Below are positions 35,464 through 43,880 of a DNA stretch of 64,000 nt, one piece after another. Under the pieces are notes generated by a model, which saw only the letters and a program-made list of their open reading frames with translations, was not told the origin of the DNA and made no database searches. Both the position numbers and the translations under genes were made by a program. The stretch comes from Betaproteobacteria bacterium (GTDB lineage Bacteria > Pseudomonadota > Gammaproteobacteria > Burkholderiales > Burkholderiaceae_C): positions 558,001 to 622,000 of the forward strand of contig JADJWD010000004.1 in assembly GCA_016716535.1 (NCBI GenBank), written 5' to 3'. How positions within the stretch are numbered: the first letter of the stretch is position 1; every line of letters starts with the position of its first letter.

Positions 35464-38400
35464 CTAGCCGCGGCGCACGCGGAACCAGGCCGCGTACATC
35501 GCCGGCAGCGCCAGCAGCGTCAGCGCGGTGGCGACAACGAGGCCGCCCATGATCGCCACCGCCATCGGCCCCCAGAAGCCGCTGCGCGCCAGCGGCACCA
35601 TTGCCAGCACCGCCGCCGCGGCGGTCAGCACGATCGGCCGGAAGCGGCGCACCGCCGCCTCGACGATGGCGTCCCAGGCCGGCACGCCGCGTTGCCGGTC
35701 CTGCTCGATCTGGTCGATCAGGATCACCGAGTTGCGCATGATCATGCCGACGAGCGCCACGACACCCAGCAGCGCGACGAAGCCGAACGGCCGGTCCAGC
35801 ACGAGCAGCGCCGCCGCGGCACCTGCGATGCCGAGCGGCCCGGTCAGGAACACCAGCATCGCGCGGCTGAAGCTCTGCAACTGCAGCATCAAGAGCGTGA
35901 AGATGATGAACAGCATCATCGGCACGCCGGCAGCGATCGCGCCCTGGCCCTTGCTGCTTTCCTCGACCGCGCCGGCGATCTGGATGCGGTAGCCGGGCGG
36001 CATCTTCGCGGCCAGCGCCTGCATTGCCGGCCACACCTGCGCGGTGACGGTGGCGCCTTGCACGCCTTCGACGACGTCGCCCTGCACGGTGACCGCGAAG
36101 TCGCGCCCTTCGCGCCAGATGACGCCCGGCTCCCAGCCGAAGTCCACCTTCGCGACCTGCGTCAGCGGCACCGCGCGGCCGCTGGCGGTGGGCAGGTAGG
36201 CGCTGCCGAGGTCGGTGATCGCATCGCGTTCGGCCAGCGGCTGGCGCAGCACGATGTCGACGAGCTTGTCGCCTTCGCGGTACTGGCCGATCACGCTGCC
36301 CGACAGGATCGTGCGCGACGCCAGCGCCACCGACTGACTGCTGACACCGAGCGCGCGCGCCTTGTCCTGGTCGATGGCCAGCCGCAGCGCCTTGACCGGC
36401 TCGTTCCAGTTGTCGTTGACGCCGCGCATGTTCGGATTCGCGCGCAGGATCTCCTTGGCCTGGTCGGCCCAGGCGCGCACTTCCTTCGCATCGAGGCCGA
36501 CGACGCGGAACTGCACCGGATACGGCACCGGCGGCCCGTTGGGCAGCAGCTTGACGCGGCCGCGCACCTCGGGGAACTCGCTGGCCAGGATCTCGGGCAG
36601 GCGCACGCGCAGCGCCTCGCGCAGCGACGGATCTTTGGGCAGCAGGATCGTCTGGCTCACGTTGGGCTGCGGGAAGATCTGGTCCAGCGGCAGGTAGAAG
36701 CGCGGCACGCCGGCGCCGATCCACACGCTCACCGAGGCGACGCCCGGCTCGCGCTGCATGCGCTGCTCGAAGCGGCGCGCGACGGCCTCGCTTTGCTGGA
36801 TCGTCGAGCCCTCGGGCAGCCACAGGTCGACGAGGATCTCCGGCCGGCTCGAATCCGGAAAGAACTGCTGCTGCACACGCGCCATGCCGGCGATGCCGAG
36901 CGCGAAGGTGGCCACCGTCAGCGCGATCGTGATCCAGCGGTGCTGCACGCACCAGTCGACCGCGGCGCGGAAGCGGCTGTAGAACGGCGTGTCGAAAAGC
37001 TCGTGCGGGCCGGCCGCCGCTTCAGCGGCGCGCGCCTTGTTGTGCAGCAGCTTCGCGCCGAGGTACGGCACGAAGTACACCGACACGGCCCACGAGATGA
37101 CGAGCGCCGCCGACGTGACGGCGAAGATCGCGAAGGTGTATTCGCCGGTCACGCTCTTGGCCAGGCCGATCGGCAGGAAGCCCGCGGCGGTGATCAGCGT
37201 GCCGGTCAGCATCGGCATCGACGTCACCTCGTAGGCGAAGGTCGCCGCACGCACCTTGTCCAAGCCCTCCTCGAGCTTTCGCACCATCATCTCGACGGCG
37301 ATGATCGCGTCGTCGACGAGCAGGCCGAGCGCGATGATCAGGCTGCCGAGCGAGATCTTGTGCAGCCCGACGCCCCAGTAGTACATGACGACGAAGGTGA
37401 TCGCCAGCACGAGCGGGATCGTGATCGCGACGACGAGGCCCGGCCACACGTCGATGCGGAACCACGGGAAGCCCGTGCGCCGGTGCAGCCCCAGGCTCAG
37501 GAAGCTGACGGCCAGCACGACGATCACCGCCTCGACGAGCACGCGCACGAACTCGCCGACCGAGCGCACCACCGCCTGCGGCTGATCCTGGATCTGCATC
37601 AGTTCCAGGCCCACCGGCAACTCGGCCTGCATCGCGCGCGTCGCCTCGGCGAGCGCGCGGCCGAGCGCGACGATGTCGCCGCCCTTGGCCATCGAGACGC
37701 CGAGCGCGATGACGTCGCGCCCCTGATGGCGCACCTTCACCGCCGGCGGGTCGACGTAGCCGCGGCGGATCTCGGCGATGTCGGCCAGCCGCAGCGAACT
37801 CGCGGCGCCGGTGGCCGGGTTGATGGCACGGATCGGCAGACGCTTCAACTCGTCGATCGAATTGAACTGGCCGCCGATGCGCACCTGCAACCGCTCGGCG
37901 CCGGCGTCGAGCACGCCGGCGCCCTCGACAGCGTTCTGCGCGCCGAGCTGCGCGACGACCTGGTTCATGTCCAGGCCCAGCTGCGCGAGGCGCTGCTGCG
38001 AGATCTCGACGAACACCCGCTCGGCCTGCGCGCCGAAGAGTTCGACCTTGGCCACGTCGGGCACGCGCAAGAGGCGCTGGCGCACGCGCTCGGCGTGCAC
38101 ACGCTGCTCCTCGCGACTGAAGCCGTCGGCGGCGAGCGCGAAGATCGAGCCGTAGACATCGCCGAAGTCGTCGTTGAAGACGGGGCCGACGACGCCTTGC
38201 GGCAGCGTCGAACGGATGTCGCCGACGCGCTTGCGCGCCTGGTACCAGCTCCCGGCCACCTCCCTGGGCGGCGCCGAGTCCTTCAGCTGCAAGACGGTCA
38301 GGCTCTCGCCGGGCTTCGTGTAGCTGCGCAGGATGTCGGCGTGCGGCACCTCCTGCAGCGCGCGCTCGATGCGGTCGGTCACCTGCTCGGCCATCTGCTG

Positions 38401-38613
38401 CGCCGTGGCGCCGGGCCAGAACGCCTGCACGACCATCGCGCGGAAGGTGAACGGCGGGTCCTCGTCCTGGCCGAGCTGGAAATAGGCGGCCACGCCGAGC
38501 ACCAGCATCACCACCATCAGGTAGCGCGTCAGCGCCGGGTGTTCGAGCGCCCAGCGCGAGATGTTGAAGCGCGGCGCGGCGGCCGCTTCGGCGGTTTCGG
38601 CGAGCGTGTTCAT
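35464..38613 (-). CDS. RND efflux pump, inner-membrane permease
   Basis: A 1049-residue resistance-nodulation-division transporter with 12 membrane helices and two large periplasmic loops (about residues 45-345 and 560-870). The proton-relay helix reads LGLLVDDAIIAVEMM, with paired Asp; ALVISWAVSVYFVPYLGAKLL ends the first half. The start (SRWALEHPALTRYLMVVMLVLG) and FTFRAMVVQAFWPGATAQQMAEQVTDRIE place it in the hydrophobic/amphiphilic (HAE-1-like) branch, with greater resemblance to the MMPL-like subgroup lacking an adjacent TolC gene. It is translated by ATGA overlap with the adaptor gene. Substrates are not deducible. Confidence 0.95.
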   Translation of the reverse strand: MNTLAETAEAAAAPRFNISRWALEHPALTRYLMVVMLVLGVAAYFQLGQDEDPPFTFRAMVVQAFWPGATAQQMAEQVTDRIERALQEVPHADILRSYTKPGESLTVLQLKDSAPPREVAGSWYQARKRVGDIRSTLPQGVVGPVFNDDFGDVYGSIFALAADGFSREEQRVHAERVRQRLLRVPDVAKVELFGAQAERVFVEISQQRLAQLGLDMNQVVAQLGAQNAVEGAGVLDAGAERLQVRIGGQFNSIDELKRLPIRAINPATGAASSLRLADIAEIRRGYVDPPAVKVRHQGRDVIALGVSMAKGGDIVALGRALAEATRAMQAELPVGLELMQIQDQPQAVVRSVGEFVRVLVEAVIVVLAVSFLSLGLHRRTGFPWFRIDVWPGLVVAITIPLVLAITFVVMYYWGVGLHKISLGSLIIALGLLVDDAIIAVEMMVRKLEEGLDKVRAATFAYEVTSMPMLTGTLITAAGFLPIGLAKSVTGEYTFAIFAVTSAALVISWAVSVYFVPYLGAKLLHNKARAAEAAAGPHELFDTPFYSRFRAAVDWCVQHRWITIALTVATFALGIAGMARVQQQFFPDSSRPEILVDLWLPEGSTIQQSEAVARRFEQRMQREPGVASVSVWIGAGVPRFYLPLDQIFPQPNVSQTILLPKDPSLREALRVRLPEILASEFPEVRGRVKLLPNGPPVPYPVQFRVVGLDAKEVRAWADQAKEILRANPNMRGVNDNWNEPVKALRLAIDQDKARALGVSSQSVALASRTILSGSVIGQYREGDKLVDIVLRQPLAERDAITDLGSAYLPTASGRAVPLTQVAKVDFGWEPGVIWREGRDFAVTVQGDVVEGVQGATVTAQVWPAMQALAAKMPPGYRIQIAGAVEESSKGQGAIAAGVPMMLFIIFTLLMLQLQSFSRAMLVFLTGPLGIAGAAAALLVLDRPFGFVALLGVVALVGMIMRNSVILIDQIEQDRQRGVPAWDAIVEAAVRRFRPIVLTAAAAVLAMVPLARSGFWGPMAVAIMGGLVVATALTLLALPAMYAAWFRVRRG

Positions 38614-39773
38614 GGCGCGGAGGCGGCGCTCGAGGCCGCGTACAGCCGCACCTTCTGCCCGGCGGTCAGCACGTGCACGCCGGCCGTGACGACGATCTGC
38701 CCGGGGCTCAAGCCGGAGGCGACGACGACCTCGTTGCCGTCGGCGCCGGCAACGACGACAGGCTGCACCTTCACCGTCATCGACGCCGGGTCGAGCAGCC
38801 AGACGGCGCTTTGCGTGCTTTGCCCTTGCTGCTGCATCAGCGCCGAAAGCGGCAGCTTCACGACGCCCGGTCGCGGCGGCTGGTCGATCGACACCGTCAG
38901 CGTCTGGCCGAGTTGCACGGCGGCGGCGCCGAGGTCGGCCTTCACCAGGAAGGTGCGCGTCGCCGGGTCGGCCGCGGCGGCCACCTCGCGCACGGTGGCC
39001 GGCAGCGCCTCGCCCGGCGCGCCCCAGGCGCGCACCCGCAGCGCGGCCTTGCGGCCGATGAGCGCACGCAGCGCGGTCACGCCGTCTTCGGGCACCGTGA
39101 AGACCGCGTCGCGCGGCCCGTCGTGCGCCAGGCGCAGCACCGGCGTGCCGGCGGCGAGCACGGCGCCCGGTTCGGCGTCGACGGCGGTGATGACGCCGGC
39201 GGCGGTGGCCGTGAGCGCCGCGTAGCCGGCCTGGTTGCGCTGCACGTCGGCCTGCGCGCGCGCCTGCTCGGCCTGCGCCTGCGTCGCCTTCAGCGCGCTT
39301 TCGCGGCGCTCGAGTTCCCAGGCGCTGATGAAGCCCTGTGCACGCAGGTCCTGGAAGCGCTTGAACTCGGCGGCGGCCAACGCGTGCTGCGTCGCCGCCG
39401 CCTGCGCCGCGGCGGCCGCGGCCTGCTCGCCGAGAGCCAGGTCACCGGCGTCCAACCGCGCGAGCACCTGGCCGGCGCGCACCCGCTGGCCGAGTTCGGC
39501 CTGCCGGCTGACCATCTTGCCCGGCACGCGGAAGGCGAGGCGCGATTCGGTCCGCGCCCGCACCTCGGCCGCGAAGTCGTGCGTGCCGCCGGCGACGCCG
39601 CTCGTCACCGTCATCGTGCGCACGGCACGCACGGGCTCCGGCGCCGGGGCCGGCTTGCTGCAACCGACAAGCAGCGCGGCGACGAAGGTCGCCAGCATCG
39701 CGGGTGATGAGCGGGCGAGCAACGCGCGAGCGTTTAACGAGCCGGCGCGAACGCCGGCGGCGAGGAGGTTCAT
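38610..39773 (-). CDS. RND efflux periplasmic adaptor lipoprotein
   Basis: A 387-residue membrane fusion protein. The signal ends in a lipobox (VAALLVGC). The lipoyl halves are RLAFRVPGKMVSRQAELGQRVRAGQVLARLDAGDL and ALTATAAGVITAVDAEPGAVLAAGTPVLRL, separated by an Ala-rich coiled-coil hairpin (about 95-165); a beta-barrel (ADPATRTFLVKADL) and membrane-proximal domain follow. It links the permease to an outer-membrane channel, which must be encoded elsewhere. The gene is first in the two-gene operon and is preceded by a strong promoter with a palindromic operator. Confidence 0.95.
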   Translation of the reverse strand: MNLLAAGVRAGSLNARALLARSSPAMLATFVAALLVGCSKPAPAPEPVRAVRTMTVTSGVAGGTHDFAAEVRARTESRLAFRVPGKMVSRQAELGQRVRAGQVLARLDAGDLALGEQAAAAAAQAAATQHALAAAEFKRFQDLRAQGFISAWELERRESALKATQAQAEQARAQADVQRNQAGYAALTATAAGVITAVDAEPGAVLAAGTPVLRLAHDGPRDAVFTVPEDGVTALRALIGRKAALRVRAWGAPGEALPATVREVAAAADPATRTFLVKADLGAAAVQLGQTLTVSIDQPPRPGVVKLPLSALMQQQGQSTQSAVWLLDPASMTVKVQPVVVAGADGNEVVVASGLSPGQIVVTAGVHVLTAGQKVRLYAASSAASAP

Positions 39774-39845
39774 CGTGTGGATCCAGCGTCGCCGGCCCGG
39801 GCGCGTCGGGATGGGTAAGGGTAAGAGGTGAAGTGGTCGTTAATG

Positions 39846-39889
39846 ACTGACCGGTCAGTAATATAGAAGCGCGGGTGAATCGCTGTCAA
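39846..39889 (-). promoter_or_regulatory. RND operon promoter with TetR-type operator
   Basis: On the minus strand: TTGACA (39884-39889), 18 bases, TATATT (39860-39865), and immediately downstream the 14-base perfect palindrome ACTGACCGGTCAGT (39846-39859). The palindrome covers the expected start of transcription, where a TetR/AcrR-family dimer would block RNA polymerase. No regulator gene adjoins, so it would act from elsewhere on the chromosome. Confidence 0.75.
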
Positions 39890-39924
39890 CAGCACGCGAC
39901 ACGGCCGCTTGCACAATCGCGCCC

Positions 39925-40827
39925 GTGGGTGTGGGCCATTACGAGAACTTTCCGGTCGCTTCGGTGCTGTGCCCACCCGGGCTGCGGCCGCCCATCGTCG
40001 CCATCTATCGGTTCGCGCGCGTCGCGGACGACATCGCCGACGAAGGCGACGCGAGCGCCGCAGCGCGCCTCGAGGCGCTCGCCGACTACCGCGCGGCGCT
40101 GGTGCGTGCACTAGGTGGCGTGGCGCCGAGCGGCGCCGCGTCGACCGCATCGCCTGACCTACTGCAGCCGAAGTCAATGCGTTGGCCCGCCGTCTTCGAA
40201 CCGCTGGCCCGCGAAGCTGCCGCCTTCCGCCTGCCCGGCGAGTTGCTGCACGCGCTGCTCGACGCCTTCGAGCAGGACGTGCGCAACCCGCCCTACCCCG
40301 ACCGCGAGGCGCTGCTGGACTACTGCCGCCGCTCGGCCAACCCGGTCGGGCGGCTGCTGCTGCACCTGCACCACATCGCCGATGCGACGTCGCTCGCGCG
40401 CTCCGACGCCATCTGCACCGCGCTGCAGCTGATCAACTTCTGGCAGGACCTGAGCGTCGACGGCCCGCGCGGGCGCCTGTACGTGCCGCACACCGACGCG
40501 GCGCGGCACGGCGTTTCGCTCGCCGAGCTGCGCGAGCGGCGCGACAGCCCGCGCGCGCGCGCGCTGGTGCGCGAGTTGTGCGATTGGGCCGGCGCGCTGA
40601 TGCGACGCGGCGCGCCGCTGGCGCTGCGCGTGCCGGGGCGTGCCGGCTGGGAGCTGCGGCTCGTCGTGCAGGGGGGGTTGCGCATCCTCGACAAGCTGGC
40701 GCGCATCGACCACGCGAGCCTCGGCCAGCGCCCGCGCCTGGGCGCGCCCGACCTGCCGCCGATGTTGTGGCGCGCCTTCGCGATGACGGATGCGGCCGCC
40801 GCGCCGGTGCCCGGGGCCGCGCCATGA
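39925..40827 (+). CDS. hpnC: Squalene synthase HpnC (hydroxysqualene synthase)
   Basis: A 300-residue trans-isoprenyl diphosphate synthase-like protein from the GTG at 39925. The start VGHYENFPVASVLCP is the HpnC signature; the two Asp-rich sites are ARVADDIADEGD (35-41) and NFWQDLSVDGPRGR (171 on). In the HpnCDE route HpnC converts presqualene diphosphate to hydroxysqualene. An insertion of about 23 residues (64-86, Gly/Ala/Ser-rich) separates helices near the first site. A -10-like CACAAT ends seven bases before the GTG, suggesting a nearly leaderless mRNA. Confidence 0.93.
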   Translation: MGVGHYENFPVASVLCPPGLRPPIVAIYRFARVADDIADEGDASAAARLEALADYRAALVRALGGVAPSGAASTASPDLLQPKSMRWPAVFEPLAREAAAFRLPGELLHALLDAFEQDVRNPPYPDREALLDYCRRSANPVGRLLLHLHHIADATSLARSDAICTALQLINFWQDLSVDGPRGRLYVPHTDAARHGVSLAELRERRDSPRARALVRELCDWAGALMRRGAPLALRVPGRAGWELRLVVQGGLRILDKLARIDHASLGQRPRLGAPDLPPMLWRAFAMTDAAAAPVPGAAP

Positions 40828-41672
40828 CGCCCGAACAGTACGTGCAGGACAAGGCGGCCAAGAGCGGCTCGTCGTTCTATTACGCGTTCCTCTTCTTGCC
40901 GCCGCCGCGGCGCGCCGCGATCACCGCCTTCTACGCCTTCTGCCGCGAGGTCGACGACGTCGTCGACGAGGTCACCGACCCCGGCGTCGCGGCGGCCAAG
41001 CTGCAGTGGTGGCGCGGCGAGGTCGCCAGCACCTTCGCCGGCAAGCCGACACATCCGGCGATGCGCGCGTTGCAGCCGCACATCAACGCATTCGGCATCA
41101 CCGACCAGCACCTGCTGGCGGTCATCGACGGCTGCCAGATCGACCTCGAGCAGACGCGCTTTCTCGACTACGCGGGGCTGAAGCGCTACTGCCACCTGGT
41201 GGCCGGCGTCGTCGGCGAGGTCGCGAGCAACATCTTCGGGCGCAGCAGCGACGCCACGGTGCGCTATGCGCACCACCTGGGCCTGGCGATGCAGCTCACG
41301 AACATCATCCGCGACGTCGGCGAGGACGCGCGCCGCGGCCGCATCTACCTGCCGATGGACGAGCTGCAGCGCTTCGAGGTCAAGGCGGCCGAGATCCTGC
41401 AGCGCAGCGCGCCGTGGGGCTACAGCGATCGCTTCACGGCGCTGATGCGCTTCCAGGCCGAGCGCGCCGCGGCCACGTTCGACGCCGCGCTGGCCGAGCT
41501 GCCCGAGGCCGACCGTGAGCAGCAGAAGCCCGGGTTGATGATGGCCAACATCTACCGCACGCTGCTCGACGAGATCACGCGCGGCGGCTTCCAGGTGCTG
41601 CACCAGCGCACGTCGCTGACGCCGTTGCGCAAGCTGTGGATCGCGGCGCGCACGCACCTGCGCGGCCGATGA
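40824..41672 (+). CDS. hpnD: Presqualene diphosphate synthase HpnD
   Basis: A 282-residue head-to-head prenyl synthase. The Asp-rich motifs are REVDDVVDEV (D44, D45, D48) and NIIRDVGEDARRGRIYLP (D164, D168); GSSFYYAFLFLPPPRR is the family start. It condenses two farnesyl diphosphates to presqualene diphosphate. Its ATG overlaps the hpnC stop (ATGA) and its stop overlaps hpnE in the same way. Confidence 0.95.
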   Translation: MTPEQYVQDKAAKSGSSFYYAFLFLPPPRRAAITAFYAFCREVDDVVDEVTDPGVAAAKLQWWRGEVASTFAGKPTHPAMRALQPHINAFGITDQHLLAVIDGCQIDLEQTRFLDYAGLKRYCHLVAGVVGEVASNIFGRSSDATVRYAHHLGLAMQLTNIIRDVGEDARRGRIYLPMDELQRFEVKAAEILQRSAPWGYSDRFTALMRFQAERAAATFDAALAELPEADREQQKPGLMMANIYRTLLDEITRGGFQVLHQRTSLTPLRKLWIAARTHLRGR

Positions 41673-42979
41673 GCGCCGTCGGCGGCCGGCGGCTCGCGGT
41701 CATCGGCGGCGGCTGGGCGGGCCTGGCCGCCGCGGTGCGCGCCGTGCAGGCGGGCGCCCACGCCACGCTCTTCGAGATGGCGCAGCAGCTCGGCGGGCGC
41801 GCGCGCTCGGTGCCGTTGCCGCTCGCCGGCGCGACGGCGCTCGACAACGGCCAGCACATCCTCGTTGGCGCCTACCGGCGCACGCTCGAGTTGATGCACA
41901 CCGTCGGCGCGGCAGAGCACGAGGTGCTGCACCGCACGCCGCTCGTGCTGCGCTACGCCGACGGGCGCGGCCTGGCGCTGCCGCGCGGGCCGGCCTGGAT
42001 CGCCTTCGTGCGCGCGGTGGCCGCCTGCAACGGCTGGGACTGGTCGGATCGCTCGGCGCTGATCCGCGCGGCGGCCGGCTGGGCGCTCGACCGCTTTCGC
42101 TGCGACCCGGCACTGACCGTCGATGCGTTGTGCCGCACGTTGCCGACGGCGGTGCGGCAGTTGCTGATCGACCCGCTGTGCGTGGCGGCGCTGAACACGC
42201 CGGCGCGCGAAGCCAGCGCGCAGGTGCTGCTGCGTGTGCTGCGCGATGCGCTCTTCGCCGGGCGCGGCGGCGCCGACCTGCTGCTGCCGCGGCGACCGCT
42301 CGGCGAAGTGCTGCCGCAACCGGCGGCGCGCTGGCTGGCCGCGCGCGGCGGCGTCGTGCGGCTGGGGCAGCGGATCACCGGCATCGAGGCGGTTGGCGGG
42401 CACAACGTGCAGGCGCCGCAATGGCGCATCGACGGCGAGTCATTCGACGGCGTCGTCCTCGCCGTGCCGGCGGCCGAAGCGGCGCGGCTCGTCGCGACGC
42501 TGGCGCCGGCCTGGGCGGCGCGTGCGCAGGCGCTGCGCTACGAGCCGATCGCCACTGTCTACCTCGAATGCGCCGGCGCGCGCCTGCCGGCAGCGATGAC
42601 GGCGCTCGTCGAGGGGCCGTCGGCGCCGGCGCAGTTCGCGTTCGATCACGGTGCGCTGGGCGGCGCGGCCGGCCGCTTCGCGTTTGTCGTCAGCGGCGCC
42701 GCGCCGTGGGTCGAGCGCGGCAGCGGCGCGCTCGCCGCCGCGGTGCTCGACCAGGCGCGTTCGGCCATGCCGGGCGGCACGTGGCCCACGGCGCCCCGGG
42801 TGCTGAAGGTGCTCGTCGAGCGCCGCGCGACCTTTCGCTGCACGCCGGGCCTCGACCGCCCGCCGGCCGCCATCGCGCCGGGCTTGGTGGCCGCCGGCGA
42901 CTATGTCGAAGGGCCCTACCCGGCGACGCTCGAAGGCGCGGTGCGCGCCGGCGAGGCCGCGGCCGCAGCGCTGGCCTGA
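41669..42979 (+). CDS. hpnE: Hydroxysqualene dehydroxylase HpnE
   Basis: A 436-residue FAD-dependent amine-oxidase-fold enzyme. The dinucleotide site is AVIGGGWAGLAAAVRAVQAGAHATLFE, followed by LGGRARSV, and the C-terminal FAD motif is GLVAAGDYVEGPYPATLEGAVRAGEAAA. It reduces hydroxysqualene to squalene, completing the pathway begun by HpnD and HpnC. Other hopanoid genes (shc and the hpn genes for the side chain) are not in the window, so the fate of the squalene is not shown here. Confidence 0.93.
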   Translation: MSAVGGRRLAVIGGGWAGLAAAVRAVQAGAHATLFEMAQQLGGRARSVPLPLAGATALDNGQHILVGAYRRTLELMHTVGAAEHEVLHRTPLVLRYADGRGLALPRGPAWIAFVRAVAACNGWDWSDRSALIRAAAGWALDRFRCDPALTVDALCRTLPTAVRQLLIDPLCVAALNTPAREASAQVLLRVLRDALFAGRGGADLLLPRRPLGEVLPQPAARWLAARGGVVRLGQRITGIEAVGGHNVQAPQWRIDGESFDGVVLAVPAAEAARLVATLAPAWAARAQALRYEPIATVYLECAGARLPAAMTALVEGPSAPAQFAFDHGALGGAAGRFAFVVSGAAPWVERGSGALAAAVLDQARSAMPGGTWPTAPRVLKVLVERRATFRCTPGLDRPPAAIAPGLVAAGDYVEGPYPATLEGAVRAGEAAAAALA

Positions 42980-43112
42980 AGGCCGCCGGCGGCGCCGCAC
43001 CGGCGCGGCTGGCGCACCCGACGTACCGCTTGTCGCGCTTCCGGAATGCAGACCGCAGTTGCGCGATGCAGAATCCTGCCTTGGCCTCGCCGAGGCCGAC
43101 TTCGAGCCCACG

Positions 43113-43880
43113 ATGCCCCGCAAGGATCCGAGCACTCCCACCATCCAGGTCCTGGAACGCGCCTTCGCGTTGCTGGACATGCTGGCCGAGCAGGCCGACC
43201 CGGTGCCGCTGAAGGAGATCGCCGAGCGCACCGGGCTGCACCCGTCCACCGCGCACCGCATCCTCAACGACCTGACGATCGGCCGCTTCGTCGACCGGCC
43301 GCAGGCGGGCAGCTACCGGCTGGGCATGCGCCTGCTGGAACTCGGCAACCTCGTCAAGGCGCGGCTGGACGTGCGCGACGCGGCGATCGGCCCGATGCGC
43401 GAGCTGCACAAGCTGACGCACCAGCCGGTGAACCTGTCGGTGCGCCAGGGCGACGAGATCGTCTACATCGAACGCGCCTACAGCGAGCGCTCGGGCATGC
43501 AGGTCGTGCGCACGGTCGGCGGTCGCGCGCCGCTGCACCTGACCTCGGTGGGCAAGCTCTTCCTCGCGCACGACGACCCGCAGCGCGTGCGCGCCTATTC
43601 GGTGCGCACCGGCCTCACCGGCCACACGCGCAACAGCATCACCGACCTGCAGCGGCTCGAGCGCGAGTTGTCCAGCGTGCGAGCCACCGGCACGGCGCGC
43701 GACGACGAGGAGCTCGAGCTCGGCGTGCGCTGCATGGCCTCGGGCGTCTTCGACGACCAGGGCAAGCTCGTCGCGGGGCTGTCGATCTCGGCGCCGGCCG
43801 ACCGGCTGGAAGAGTCGTGGCTCGATCGCGTGCGGGCCACTGCGGCCCAGATCTCGGCGTCGCTCGGCTACCGGACCTGA
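43113..43880 (+). CDS. IclR family transcriptional regulator
   Basis: A 255-residue regulator. The N-terminal winged helix-turn-helix is IQVLERAFALLDMLAEQADPVPLKEIAERTGLHPSTAHRILNDLTIGRFVDRP; the C-terminal ligand domain has GGRAPLHLTSVGKLFLA, LERELSSVRATGTARDDEELELGVRCMASGVFD and GLSISAPADRL. IclR proteins bind small acids or aromatics and control adjacent catabolic genes, but no obvious target adjoins. Upstream sits the palindrome TTCCGGAA (43039-43046) and ATGCAGA twice, 20 bases apart, which could be its own binding site. Its 3' end overlaps the convergent endopeptidase gene by 13 bases. Confidence 0.95.
   Translation: MPRKDPSTPTIQVLERAFALLDMLAEQADPVPLKEIAERTGLHPSTAHRILNDLTIGRFVDRPQAGSYRLGMRLLELGNLVKARLDVRDAAIGPMRELHKLTHQPVNLSVRQGDEIVYIERAYSERSGMQVVRTVGGRAPLHLTSVGKLFLAHDDPQRVRAYSVRTGLTGHTRNSITDLQRLERELSSVRATGTARDDEELELGVRCMASGVFDDQGKLVAGLSISAPADRLEESWLDRVRATAAQISASLGYRT

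Noticed and set aside
35320..39225. A 1301-codon plus-strand frame opposite the RND operon
   Set aside because: Its translation is His/Arg/Asp/Gln-rich noise antisense to an obvious RND permease and adaptor.
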